The notes beneath the pieces are model-generated. The model searched no databases, had not been told where the DNA came from, and saw only the letters and a program-made list of their open reading frames with translations. Shown here piece after piece: positions 48,284 to 56,482 of a stretch of DNA of 64,000 nucleotides. Source of the DNA: Sphingobacterium sp. LZ7M1 (lineage in GTDB: Bacteria > Bacteroidota > Bacteroidia > Sphingobacteriales > Sphingobacteriaceae); the NCBI RefSeq assembly GCF_024296865.1, contig NZ_CP101134.1:3844001-3908000 (forward strand), read 5' to 3'. Position numbers and translations under genes: made by a program. Positions within the stretch are counted from its first letter, which is position 1, and each line of letters begins with the position of its first letter.

Positions 48284-48751
48284 ATGGAACCGCTAAATAA
48301 CAAAACTGAGGAGATGTTAACTCCATTAAAACACACAGACGAAAACAGAAAGTCTTTCAAACCAACGGCAGCCTTTGTAGGGGCCTCATGGATCGCCATG
48401 TTAACTGGCATCTTCGGTTACTGCATCGGACTATGGAATGCAACGATGGAACTCAATGAAAAAGGCTACTACCTTGTCATCCTGCTTTTCGGACTATTCG
48501 CCGTCATATCCGTTCAAAAAAGCGTTCGGGACCGCGCAGAAGGTCTTGCAGTGACCGAACTATATTACGGCATCAGTTGGTTTGCCACCTTGGCCTCTAT
48601 TATTTTATTGATCATTGGCCTTTGGAATGCCGATCTATTCTTAAGTGAAAAGGGGTTTTACGCCATGTCGTTTATCCTGAGTGTTTTCTCAGCCATTGCT
48701 GTTCAGAAAAACACCCGTGACGCTAAATTATTTAAAGAAGAAAACATATAA
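48284..48751 (+). CDS. YiaA/YiaB family inner membrane protein
   Basis: 155 residues with two copies of the YiaAB membrane unit, each a pair of membrane segments: AFVGASWIAMLTGIFGYCIGLWNATMELNEKGYY (about 30-66) and LYYGISWFATLASIILLIIGLWNADLFLSEKGFY (about 88-122). The repeated GLWNA...L.EKGYY/FY pattern shows the internal duplication. Each pair is followed by a basic SVQKSVRD or AVQKNTRD turn. Function unknown. It precedes the DUF2157 operon by 91 bases on the same strand; a hairpin-like ctgcag...ctgcag sequence lies between. Confidence 0.85.
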   Translation: MEPLNNKTEEMLTPLKHTDENRKSFKPTAAFVGASWIAMLTGIFGYCIGLWNATMELNEKGYYLVILLFGLFAVISVQKSVRDRAEGLAVTELYYGISWFATLASIILLIIGLWNADLFLSEKGFYAMSFILSVFSAIAVQKNTRDAKLFKEENI

Positions 48752-48842
48752 CTTAGCGGTTGCCCTGCAGTGTCGAGCAATTGGCCTGCAGGGATTTTTA
48801 CACTAATTGTTATTTTCACGTTAGAAACTTAATAGATTTCGC

Positions 48843-49793
48843 ATGAAAGATCTAGAAAGAAAAGACCTAGAGCTGCTCTCCGTTCATTCCGACATCAAGG
48901 AAAACGAACTCCAACAGTCTCTGGAAGAATATATATACCCCAAACAAGACGCCTGGGCACGGTTTACACAGATCGTCCTATTGGCATTGGGAGTCGGCTT
49001 CATGGCCGCCGGAATTGTCTTTTTCTTCGCCTACAATTGGGAAGACCTCGATAAATTCGTCAAACTGGGGATCGTACAAGGCTTAGTCATTATCACGACC
49101 AGCCTGAGCCTGACCCTCAAAACCAACAAACTGTTCAAGGATATCATCTTAACCGCTGCTTCCCTCCTAGTCGGAGTGATGTTTGCCGTCTTCGGGCAGG
49201 TTTACCAAACGGGGGCCAATGCCTATGACTTTTTCCTTGCATGGACCATTTTCATTAGCCTTTGGGTATGGGTATCCAAATTCCCGCCACTCTGGCTTAT
49301 GTATTTAGGCCTCGTTAACCTCAGCATATTCCTCTACTACGAACAGGTGGCTAGGTATTGGGATTTTATTTACCTGTCATCAGGCCTGTTTGTCTTAAAC
49401 GCAGCCTTTCTTTTAGTCTGCATCTGGATCAACGAAAAGAAAAAAGGGGAAATTCCTGCCTATTTCAACAATATCCTAGGATTAACAGCTGCAGTCTGGT
49501 CCATCTATAGCAACATCTATTGGATTATGGAGAACCGATACTATGACATGCCAGTAATTCTTGGAGCAACTCTCCTATTTTATGGCTTAGGTCTTTGGTA
49601 TGGGAATAAAAAGAACAATCCCTTCTATATGGGATTAATACCCTTCAGCTGCATTATCATTTTCGCATCCGTACTGTTGAAGATTTACGATGGCATGCAG
49701 ATGTATCTATTGATTTCAGTATATCTCATTGTCACCGTCAGCCTCGTTATCTGGAACCTTATAAAAATGCAAAGGAGGAATCATGGAAAATAA
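48843..49793 (+). CDS. DUF2157 multi-pass membrane protein
   Basis: 316 residues; a cytosolic N-terminus of about 45 residues (LSVHSDIKENELQQSLEEYIYP) leads into a DUF2157-like membrane block with about eight to ten segments, the first carrying GVGFMAAGIVFFFAYNWEDL, a typical signature of this family. The second gene overlaps it by 11 bases and a third overlaps the second by 14, so the three are translated together. Function unknown; the family occurs across many bacteria in this gene order. Confidence 0.85.
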   Translation: MKDLERKDLELLSVHSDIKENELQQSLEEYIYPKQDAWARFTQIVLLALGVGFMAAGIVFFFAYNWEDLDKFVKLGIVQGLVIITTSLSLTLKTNKLFKDIILTAASLLVGVMFAVFGQVYQTGANAYDFFLAWTIFISLWVWVSKFPPLWLMYLGLVNLSIFLYYEQVARYWDFIYLSSGLFVLNAAFLLVCIWINEKKKGEIPAYFNNILGLTAAVWSIYSNIYWIMENRYYDMPVILGATLLFYGLGLWYGNKKNNPFYMGLIPFSCIIIFASVLLKIYDGMQMYLLISVYLIVTVSLVIWNLIKMQRRNHGK

Positions 49794-50853
49794 TCAAACC
49801 CAAGAAGCTCTTCTAAAAGTACAAGGCACGATTGGAAGAGAACTAAACATAGACCAAGCCGCAATAAACAGGGACTTGCTTAAAGATAGGCATAGCCAAT
49901 CCATGACCATCAAGGTCCTGTCCGTTATTGGAGGCATCCTAGCTACAGGTGCATTTTTACTGTTTTTGGAATTGGCCAACTTCTCTTCCAATCACATCCC
50001 GCTGTTTATCCTATCTGGAATATTCTTTATTGCTGCCATCTGGATCAACAAAAAATATGACCGTGTCCTATTCGACACCTTATCTGTCTGCATCTATCTA
50101 CTCAGCTTTATTCTGTTTGGAATGGGCTATAGTAAATTCGACGGCTACACAGATGTGCCATTATTCGTCTACCAAGCACTTGCAATCCTCACGATTACCA
50201 TCAGCAGGAGCTATATTCTGACATTTTGTGCTATCCTCATTTCTACAGGTACTTTTTTAGCCTACTTTAGCTACAAAGAGGTCCCAGAATTAAACAATGC
50301 CCTTTTGGTCCTAGTCGCCATCCTTTTCATTTATTTCACTTTCAACGAAGGTAAATTGATGAAACGAAAGGCAATTCAAGGAAAGCGTTATTTGGCAATC
50401 CGCACAGGCTTGGTTTTTTCTTATTTGATCTGTCTTTATTATTGCAGTCGTCCGAACTATATGCCAAACGCTTGGATTATTGATTGGGCAACTTCCGGCG
50501 TATTGATCGCTATGACGCTTTGGCTCATTAACTGCTTGCTCAATCGATTCCTTTGCGAAGAAATTGGCAAGAAAATCTTTATTTCCTTAGTCGTCCTGAT
50601 ATGTTTAGGGTTTACGGCTATGAGTCCTGCAATTTCCGGATCCTTATTACTGTTGTTAGTAAGCTTCAAGGTCAATTACAAAACCGGATTTGCCCTAGGC
50701 ATTATTGCTTTTATTTATTTCATCGGAATGTTTTACTACGATCTTGACATCAGTTTATTGAAAAAATCCATTGCCATGTTTGTCTCTGGCGTATTTTTCC
50801 TGCTGTTGTACCTTATGATCTTCAAAAAATCAATTTCACATGAAAAAGCTTAG
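49783..50853 (+). CDS. DUF4401 multi-pass membrane protein
   Basis: 356 residues, about ten membrane segments after an N-terminal cytosolic stretch of about 40 residues. The first membrane segment region (IKVLSVIGGILATGAFLLFLELANFSSNHIPLFILSGIFFIAAIWINKK) fits the DUF4401 family. Middle gene of an overlapping three-gene operon (DUF2157, DUF4401, GDYXXLXY), which suggests a membrane complex of unknown role. Confidence 0.85.
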   Translation: MENNQTQEALLKVQGTIGRELNIDQAAINRDLLKDRHSQSMTIKVLSVIGGILATGAFLLFLELANFSSNHIPLFILSGIFFIAAIWINKKYDRVLFDTLSVCIYLLSFILFGMGYSKFDGYTDVPLFVYQALAILTITISRSYILTFCAILISTGTFLAYFSYKEVPELNNALLVLVAILFIYFTFNEGKLMKRKAIQGKRYLAIRTGLVFSYLICLYYCSRPNYMPNAWIIDWATSGVLIAMTLWLINCLLNRFLCEEIGKKIFISLVVLICLGFTAMSPAISGSLLLLLVSFKVNYKTGFALGIIAFIYFIGMFYYDLDISLLKKSIAMFVSGVFFLLLYLMIFKKSISHEKA

Positions 50854-51325
50854 CATTATTATCATAGTCACTAATCTGATCGCTTTATTGATCTATTTCA
50901 ATTACAGCATCCGACAAAAAGAAGATATCCTCAAAAATGGAAAGCTGGTCCTTTTGGAATTGGCGCCCGTTGATCCAAGGTCCCTGATGCAGGGCGATTA
51001 CATGCGACTGGCCTACGAGATACAGGATAACTTCGTCATAGATAGCATCCCTAAGCGCGGCTACGTTGTCTTAAAAGTTGACAACAACCAAGTAGGAAAA
51101 AGCATCCGTTGCCAGCCTAACAGAGAACCCCTGAACCCAGGCGAATTCCTGATCGAATACACCCGACCTAAATCTTGGCTGCTCAATATTGGCGCAGAAT
51201 CCTATTTCTTCGAAGAAGGAACTGGCCAACGCTACGAAAAAGCCAAATATGGCGGTCTAAAAATCGACGAAAACGGAAATAGCCTGTTGATAGGGCTGTA
51301 TGATGAGAATGGGAAGGAGATATGA
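50840..51325 (+). CDS. GDYXXLXY domain protein
   Basis: 161 residues with an N-terminal membrane anchor (about residues 4-22) and an extracytoplasmic domain. The name-giving motif is exact: GDYMRLAY at residues 52-59, preceded by LAPVDPRSLMQ. Further strands include GYVVLKVDNN and AESYFFEEGTGQRYEKAKYGGLKID. It is the third gene of the operon with DUF2157 and DUF4401 proteins, its ATG lying inside the previous gene. The function of the family is unknown. Confidence 0.9.
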   Translation: MKKLSIIIIVTNLIALLIYFNYSIRQKEDILKNGKLVLLELAPVDPRSLMQGDYMRLAYEIQDNFVIDSIPKRGYVVLKVDNNQVGKSIRCQPNREPLNPGEFLIEYTRPKSWLLNIGAESYFFEEGTGQRYEKAKYGGLKIDENGNSLLIGLYDENGKEI

Positions 51326-51456
51326 GATATGAGATGTGAGATATGAGAAATTTCACGTACTATGGGTTGGGGAAAAAAGAGATATTTTCAACAAATGATA
51401 TAGCCATTTAATATCCCGGTTGATATCTCAAGTCTCATATCTCACATCTCATATCT
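51318..51456. repeat. Inverted 'gagatatgagat' arms, 24-base perfect
   Basis: The arm at 51325-51348 is perfectly complementary to 51433-51456; 84 bases separate them. Both consist of gatatgaga / gatgtgaga octad-like units. The tract directly follows the GDYXXLXY stop codon and directly precedes a bidirectional terminator. A related tract follows the DUF4197 gene. Confidence 0.88.
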
Positions 51457-51500
51457 AAAACAAAGAAGGGGTTTCTTTATTGAAACCCCTTCTTTGTTTT
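51457..51500. terminator. Bidirectional terminator, 19-base-pair perfect stem
   Basis: Arms 51457-51475 and 51482-51500 are exact complements around a six-base loop, between the convergent GDYXXLXY and DUF3127 genes. Confidence 0.92.
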
Positions 51501-51511
51501 ATCTGTAAACC

Positions 51512-51886
51512 TTAGAATGGCAAATCATCATCATCTGATGAATTTGCAGATATATCTACCGGTGGCATGTCTGCGTAACCTGGTGCTGGAGCTGCTTGAG
51601 CGGTATTCGCTACTTTAGTGACTCTCCATGCTACTAGGGAGTTAAAATAAGTTGTCACTCCATCCTTATTCGTCCAAGGACGACCACGTAGATTGAAAGA
51701 TACTTCAACTTCATCACCAACAGCTAGGTTATCAAATATGTTGACGCGGTCCTGTGTCGACTCAAAACGAATGTACTCTACAAACTGTGGGTTTTCAGCA
51801 TAGGCAACGATCAAATCTCTCTTCTTGAAAGACTCTGTTACTTGTTGCGTCGCCCCTATCTCATGTACTTTTCCTCTTATTTCCAT
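51512..51886 (-). CDS. DUF3127 OB-fold-like protein with SSB-like acidic tip
   Basis: 124 residues. The first 95 fit the DUF3127 family: EIRGKVHEIGATQQVTESFKKRDLIVAYAENPQFVEYIRFESTQDRVNIFDNLAVGDEVEVSFNLRGRPW, a strand-rich pattern compatible with an OB fold. A flexible Ala/Pro-rich linker then leads to the C-terminus SSDDDDLPF. This resembles the acidic tail of single-stranded DNA-binding protein (DDDIPF), which binds many repair and replication proteins. A nucleic-acid role is inferred from this. It is divergent from the methyltransferase gene. Confidence 0.85.
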   Translation of the reverse strand: MEIRGKVHEIGATQQVTESFKKRDLIVAYAENPQFVEYIRFESTQDRVNIFDNLAVGDEVEVSFNLRGRPWTNKDGVTTYFNSLVAWRVTKVANTAQAAPAPGYADMPPVDISANSSDDDDLPF

Positions 51887-51936
51887 AACTTATTTATTAA
51901 ACCGTAAAATTAAACATTTTTTGCTAAGAGAATAAG

Positions 51937-51944
51937 TAACTTTG
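51937..51944 (+). promoter_or_regulatory. Promoter -7 box directly before the methyltransferase gene
   Basis: TAACTTTG ends seven bases before the ATG at 51952, so the transcript probably starts at or near the start codon. Confidence 0.5.
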
Positions 51945-51951
51945 CACAAAT

Positions 51952-53115
51952 ATGGCAGAAGTTTTCAACAAACAGAATAAGGTAATCGTTACTTGCAACC
52001 GTAGGTTGTCCCCTTATTTGGAACAGGAAATCCGTGAATTGGGATTTGATATCAAACGTGCATTCAACACCGGTGTAGAGCTACAAGCCTCTGTAAATGA
52101 ATGCATCAAGTTAAACTTAAACTTACGTATTGCGAGTCAGGTTCTCTATGAATTAAAATCATTTAGAGCCCATAATGCAGACGAACTTTATAAACAATTA
52201 GTGACTATTCCATGGGAAGATTTGATCCCGATCGATGGATACTTTTCGGTAACATCCCATGTCCACAACGAGACCATTACCACACCGCTCTTTGCAAACG
52301 TAAAGGTCAAGGATGCCATCGTAGACCGTATCAAAGATAAAAAAGGGATGCGCCCGAATTCAGGTCCAGACCTAAATCGTGCAGTTATCCACCTGCATTG
52401 GATGGAAGACCGCGCTGAAATCTTCTTGGATACTTCTGGGGAAACCTTGGCTAAGCACGGCTATAGAAAACATCCTGGGAAAGCTCCAATGTTGGAGGCT
52501 TTGGCGACTGCAACCATTATGGCAACCCAATGGGATGGCAAAACCCCATTCGTAAACCCGATGTGTGGTTCAGGTACCTTAGCTATCGAAGCTGCCCTAA
52601 TGTGCCAAAACCGTAAACCTGGTTTGCAACGCATGAACTATTCCTTTATGCACTTCATCGGATACAATGAGGAGGTCTTCTTCGAGGAACGCCGTATATT
52701 AAAGGATATCACCGACAAGACTAACCTTCCCCATATTATTGCATCTGATATCTCTGCCGATGCAGTTGAAATTGCCAGACTCAATGCCCGTACCGCTGGT
52801 GTGGAACATCTGATCGAATTTGAAACCTGTGATTTTGCAGAAACTACTATTCCTGAAGGCGATGGTGTCATCATGTTCAACCCTGAATATGGCGAGCGCC
52901 TAGGTGTACATAGCAAACTGGAGATCACCTATTCCCGAATCGGCGATTTCATGAAACAGAGTTGCAAAGGATACCGTGGCTATATCTTCACTGGAAATCC
53001 AGACCTGGCCAAGAAAATTGGCTTGAAAGCTTCCAGAAGATTCGAGTTTTTCAATGGTAAACTAGACTGTAGATTATTGCAATACGAATTGTACGATGGC
53101 TCAAAAGACAGATAA
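51952..53115 (+). CDS. THUMP-domain class I SAM-dependent RNA methyltransferase (RlmL/YpsC-like)
   Basis: 387 residues. N-terminal ferredoxin-like and THUMP domains (about 10-160; ends RAVIHLHWMEDRAEIFLDTSGETLAKHGYR) followed by a Rossmann methyltransferase domain with NPMCGSGTLAIEAALM near residue 202 and the catalytic loop NPEYGERLG near residue 310, a variant of the NPPYGERL motif used for N2-guanine methylation of 23S rRNA. The YRKHPGKAPMLEALA segment is typical. The target base is inferred from the family. The following HD gene begins 20 bases inside it. Confidence 0.9.
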   Translation: MAEVFNKQNKVIVTCNRRLSPYLEQEIRELGFDIKRAFNTGVELQASVNECIKLNLNLRIASQVLYELKSFRAHNADELYKQLVTIPWEDLIPIDGYFSVTSHVHNETITTPLFANVKVKDAIVDRIKDKKGMRPNSGPDLNRAVIHLHWMEDRAEIFLDTSGETLAKHGYRKHPGKAPMLEALATATIMATQWDGKTPFVNPMCGSGTLAIEAALMCQNRKPGLQRMNYSFMHFIGYNEEVFFEERRILKDITDKTNLPHIIASDISADAVEIARLNARTAGVEHLIEFETCDFAETTIPEGDGVIMFNPEYGERLGVHSKLEITYSRIGDFMKQSCKGYRGYIFTGNPDLAKKIGLKASRRFEFFNGKLDCRLLQYELYDGSKDR

Positions 53116-53764
53116 GCAAGAACAGCTCATTCTAAAGACAGCTGCTTTTGTCGAAGATAAACTGAAAGATGCGGAGTCTGGCCACGATTGGTGGCATATC
53201 CTCCGCGTCTGGAACAATACCAAACTGATCCTGAAAGAAGAGGAAGCAGATGCCTTTGTATGCGAATTGACTGCCCTGTTGCATGATATTGCAGACAGTA
53301 AATTCCACAATGGGGATGAAAGCATCGGTCCTAGGGTAGCTGGCGAATTCTTGAAATCCATTGAAGTCGACGATATAGCCATCGAACATGTACAAAATAT
53401 TATTTTGAACATGTCCTATAAAGCATCTTTAGGCGAAGTCAGTTTTCACTCCAAGGAACTGGAAATCGTTCAGGACGCAGACCGCCTCGATGCGATCGGT
53501 GCCATAGGCATCGCTCGTGCTTTTAACTATGGCGGTTATAAAAACAGGGAAATCTATAATCCTGAAATCCCCGCTCTGGAAAACCAAAGCAAGGAAGCCT
53601 ATAAAAACACAACGGCTCCAACCATCAACCATTTCTATGAAAAACTGTTGTTGCTAAAAGATAAAATGAACACTTCGACTGCCAAGAAAATCGCTCTGGG
53701 CAGGCACCAACACATGGAGTCATTTCTGCAACAATTTTATAGCGAATGGAACGGAGATCGATAA
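53096..53764 (+). CDS. HD-domain phosphohydrolase (YedJ-like)
   Basis: 222 residues with an HD metal-binding domain: His34 in GHDWWHILRVWNN, the His63-Asp64 doublet in ALLHDIADSK, and a C-terminal acidic residue in QDADRLDAIGAIGIARAFNYGG. This last motif is characteristic of the YedJ/YpgQ group of predicted nucleotide phosphohydrolases. Its ATG lies 20 bases inside the methyltransferase gene, so translation is likely coupled. The substrate is unknown. Confidence 0.88.
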   Translation: MAQKTDKQEQLILKTAAFVEDKLKDAESGHDWWHILRVWNNTKLILKEEEADAFVCELTALLHDIADSKFHNGDESIGPRVAGEFLKSIEVDDIAIEHVQNIILNMSYKASLGEVSFHSKELEIVQDADRLDAIGAIGIARAFNYGGYKNREIYNPEIPALENQSKEAYKNTTAPTINHFYEKLLLLKDKMNTSTAKKIALGRHQHMESFLQQFYSEWNGDR

Positions 53765-53803
53765 ATTAATAATATCTTAATATTAATTGGGTAAATTCGG
53801 GAC

Positions 53804-54673
53804 ATGTTTCATAAAAACATGCTCCGAATGAAATTCAGACAGCTAATTCATATTACTGTATTCTGCCTATTCTTATTTCCTAACCTAGTCTTCAGCCAAG
53901 AACAAGACTCCGTTCAAATTACCCATGCAAACTGGAATAAGAAAGAAATCAAAAAAGGCATCATTTGGTATCAAGGCCATTTTGAAAACCTATTCAATGC
54001 GGTCCAAGAAATCAATTGGGTAGAAATCGACCTGCACAAATACCACAAAAACATACATATTGCCGCAGAACCTTCCAAATTAATACCAACCTCTAGCTTT
54101 GCGGAACAAAACCAAGCATTAGTCGCCATCAATGCCTCTTTCTTTGACATGAAAAACGGCGGTTCGGTCGACTATCTCAAACTGAACAACCAAATACTGA
54201 GTCAGTCCAAAGTTAAACCCAATGCTCGGGCAAATGCTGTTTTTAGCATATCTAAGAAGAAACTGAGGATCCAAGAAAACACAAAACAAAACGTAGAAGA
54301 GTCCAAAGCTCCATCCATTATGGTTGCCGGACCTCTCCTATTGGTTGAAGGGCAATATGCAGAACTCGCAAAGAATGCATTCAACGACAACCGCCATCCT
54401 CGCACGGCTATTGCCATCAGTTCAAAACATAAATTGATCTTAATGGTTGTTGACGGTAGAAGCAATATGGCCAATGGAATGAACCTAAAGGAATTGAGCC
54501 AAGTATTGAAGTGGATTGGAGCAAAGGATGCGATGAACCTAGATGGCGGCGGCAGCAGCACCCTGTACATCAAGGGAGAAGGCAGCAATTCCATCGTCAA
54601 TTACCCATCGGACAACAAGAAATTTGACCATGAAGGCCAGCGTTCTGTTGCCAACATTATATATTTAAAATAA
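53804..54673 (+). CDS. Secreted phosphodiester glycosidase family protein (NAGPA/DUF2233)
   Basis: 289 residues with a signal peptide ending near VFSQEQ; of three clustered ATGs, 53804, 53819 and 53828 are all possible. The domain fits the family of N-acetylglucosamine-1-phosphodiester alpha-N-acetylglucosaminidase: ALVAINASFFDMKNGGS near residue 105, DNRHPRTAIAISSKHKLILMVVDGR near 195 and DAMNLDGGGSSTLYIKG near 245. Such proteins cleave sugar phosphodiesters outside the cytoplasm. It is followed by two more secreted phosphodiester enzymes in the same direction, suggesting phosphate or headgroup scavenging. Confidence 0.87.
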   Translation: MFHKNMLRMKFRQLIHITVFCLFLFPNLVFSQEQDSVQITHANWNKKEIKKGIIWYQGHFENLFNAVQEINWVEIDLHKYHKNIHIAAEPSKLIPTSSFAEQNQALVAINASFFDMKNGGSVDYLKLNNQILSQSKVKPNARANAVFSISKKKLRIQENTKQNVEESKAPSIMVAGPLLLVEGQYAELAKNAFNDNRHPRTAIAISSKHKLILMVVDGRSNMANGMNLKELSQVLKWIGAKDAMNLDGGGSSTLYIKGEGSNSIVNYPSDNKKFDHEGQRSVANIIYLK

Positions 54674-54688
54674 TTAGAATAAAATAAA

Positions 54689-55450
54689 ATGAAAAAACAG
54701 GTATTTTTAGTAGCTATGACCATGATTATCCATGTAGGATTATTTGCACAGACTTCCATTATCGCTCACCGCGGAGCATGGAAAAACAGCAAAGTTCCTC
54801 AAAATTCAATTGCATCCCTAGATGCTGCAATCTCTCAAGGAGCATGGGGAAGTGAATTTGATGTGCACCTTACTAAAGATGATGTATTGGTGGTAAATCA
54901 TGACCATGATTTCCATGGCCTAGAAATCGAAGACCTTACTTATCAAGAGTTATTGGCGAAAAAACACGATAATGGCGAGTCCCTCCCAACTGTTGAAGAA
55001 TACTTAAAAGCAGGTTTGAAACAAAAGGGAACTAAATTGATCTATGAATTGAAAACAAGTAAGCTTGGTAAAGAAAGAACCATGAAAAACGTGGAACTTT
55101 CATTGGCCCTTGTCAAAAAACTTAAAGCTGAAAAAATGGTGGAATTCATTGCCTTTGATTGGGATGCATGCCTGAAATTCAGAGAACTTGACAAAAAGAT
55201 CAAGGTTCACTACTTAAATGGCGACAAATCTCCAGCAGAGGTAAAAGCAGCTAAATTAACTGGGGTAGATTACCACTTCAGCATCTTCCAAAAGAACCCG
55301 AACTTGATCAAGGAATTCAAGGCACTGAAATTGAAAACCAATGCTTGGACCGTGAATAAAGAAGAGGACATGAAATTCTTTATTGATCAAAAAATTGATT
55401 TTATCACGACAGATGAACCTGAACTATTAAAAACATTATTGAACAAATAA
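54689..55450 (+). CDS. Secreted glycerophosphodiester phosphodiesterase
   Basis: 253 residues with a signal peptide ending near GLFAQ. The GDPD barrel is clear: His27-Arg28 in IIAHRGAW, Glu56 and Asp58 in GSEFDVHLTKDD and the second catalytic histidine in VVNHDHDFHG. The following segments IYELKTSK (metal-binding glutamate) and FITTDEPELL fit the family. It would split glycerophosphodiesters from lipids to glycerol 3-phosphate and alcohol. Sixteen bases after the glycosidase-like gene and one base before the exonuclease-phosphatase gene, so one operon. Confidence 0.9.
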   Translation: MKKQVFLVAMTMIIHVGLFAQTSIIAHRGAWKNSKVPQNSIASLDAAISQGAWGSEFDVHLTKDDVLVVNHDHDFHGLEIEDLTYQELLAKKHDNGESLPTVEEYLKAGLKQKGTKLIYELKTSKLGKERTMKNVELSLALVKKLKAEKMVEFIAFDWDACLKFRELDKKIKVHYLNGDKSPAEVKAAKLTGVDYHFSIFQKNPNLIKEFKALKLKTNAWTVNKEEDMKFFIDQKIDFITTDEPELLKTLLNK

Positions 55451-55451
55451 G

Positions 55452-56288
55452 ATGAAAAAACTATTAATCAGCCTAAGCCTAGTGCTATGCATGGGACTCT
55501 CCTATGCACAGAAAATGAATGTTGCCACTTTCAATATCAGGATGAAAACCGACAGTGATGTAGGCAACCTGTGGAAAGACCGTTATTCGCACCTGACTGA
55601 CCTGATCAAATTCCATGAATTTGAAATCTTCGGTGTTCAGGAAGCATTTAAAGAACAGTTGAATGATATGTCGGCTGATTTGCCTGACTTCAAATACATC
55701 GGTGTAGGTCGTGATGATGGTGCTGATAAAGGTGAACATTCCTCCATTTTCTATGATACAAAACGTTTCGAGGTGAGTAAAAGTGGAACATTCTGGTTAT
55801 CCCCTACCGATACGGAAAAACCTAACAAAGGATGGGATGCTGCCTTACCTAGAATCTGTACTTGGGGTATTTTCAAGGACAAATCAAATGGCAAGAAATT
55901 CATCTTTATGAATACGCATTTTGATCACGTTGGGATTGAAGCACGTAGAGAAAGTGCTAAATTGATCCTTGCCAAAGCGAAGGAGTTTGCAAAAGACCTT
56001 CCATTGATCTTAACTGGGGATTTCAATATCGATGAGACCAATGAAGCATATTTCACCCTTGCAAAAAGCGGTGTTGTGCAAGACGTCTACGATTTGGCTA
56101 AGATTAAATACGAACCAAATTCATCCTTCAATGCTTGGGGCAAGAACATCCAAGAGAAAGCAAGAATTGACCATATCTTTATCACAAAACCATTTAAAGT
56201 GCGTAAATATGGTATCTTGACCGATACCTATATGGGTAAATTCCCTTCAGATCACTTCCCTGTCATCGCAGAATTGAACTGGAAATAA
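55452..56288 (+). CDS. Secreted endonuclease/exonuclease/phosphatase family protein
   Basis: 278 residues with a signal peptide ending near GLSYAQ. EEP motifs in order: MNVATFNIRM at the start of the mature protein, FEIFGVQEAFKEQ near 57 with the metal-ligand glutamate, MNTHFDHVGIEARRESAKLI near 155, LTGDFNIDETN near 183, KARIDHIF near 235 and SDHFPVIAEL at the end with the catalytic histidine. Close relatives include sphingomyelinase- and phosphatase-like secreted enzymes. One base after the phosphodiesterase gene; a terminator follows. Confidence 0.88.
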   Translation: MKKLLISLSLVLCMGLSYAQKMNVATFNIRMKTDSDVGNLWKDRYSHLTDLIKFHEFEIFGVQEAFKEQLNDMSADLPDFKYIGVGRDDGADKGEHSSIFYDTKRFEVSKSGTFWLSPTDTEKPNKGWDAALPRICTWGIFKDKSNGKKFIFMNTHFDHVGIEARRESAKLILAKAKEFAKDLPLILTGDFNIDETNEAYFTLAKSGVVQDVYDLAKIKYEPNSSFNAWGKNIQEKARIDHIFITKPFKVRKYGILTDTYMGKFPSDHFPVIAELNWK

Positions 56289-56303
56289 AAAATATTGAGC
56301 AAG

Positions 56304-56338
56304 AAAAGGGCTCTTCACTAAACTGAGGAGCCCTTTTT
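56304..56338 (+). terminator. Terminator of the secreted phosphodiesterase operon
   Basis: Stem aaaagggctc / gagccctttt with a T run, 16 bases after the stop codon. Confidence 0.82.
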
Positions 56339-56470
56339 GTTTTCAGTTCTTCTCTTTTTAAAGGATATAAGACCAAACGGCAGGCGTTACCGGATACAAT
56401 TACACAATATTTCGGGCCGATACAACATATTCATCTCATAATTGTTATAACATTCTACTTATGAATTAGC

Positions 56471-56478
56471 TATTTTTG
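56471..56478 (+). promoter_or_regulatory. Promoter -7 box directly before the DUF4197 gene
   Basis: TATTTTTG ends four bases before the ATG at 56483; another possible leaderless start. Confidence 0.45.
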
Positions 56479-56482
56479 AATC

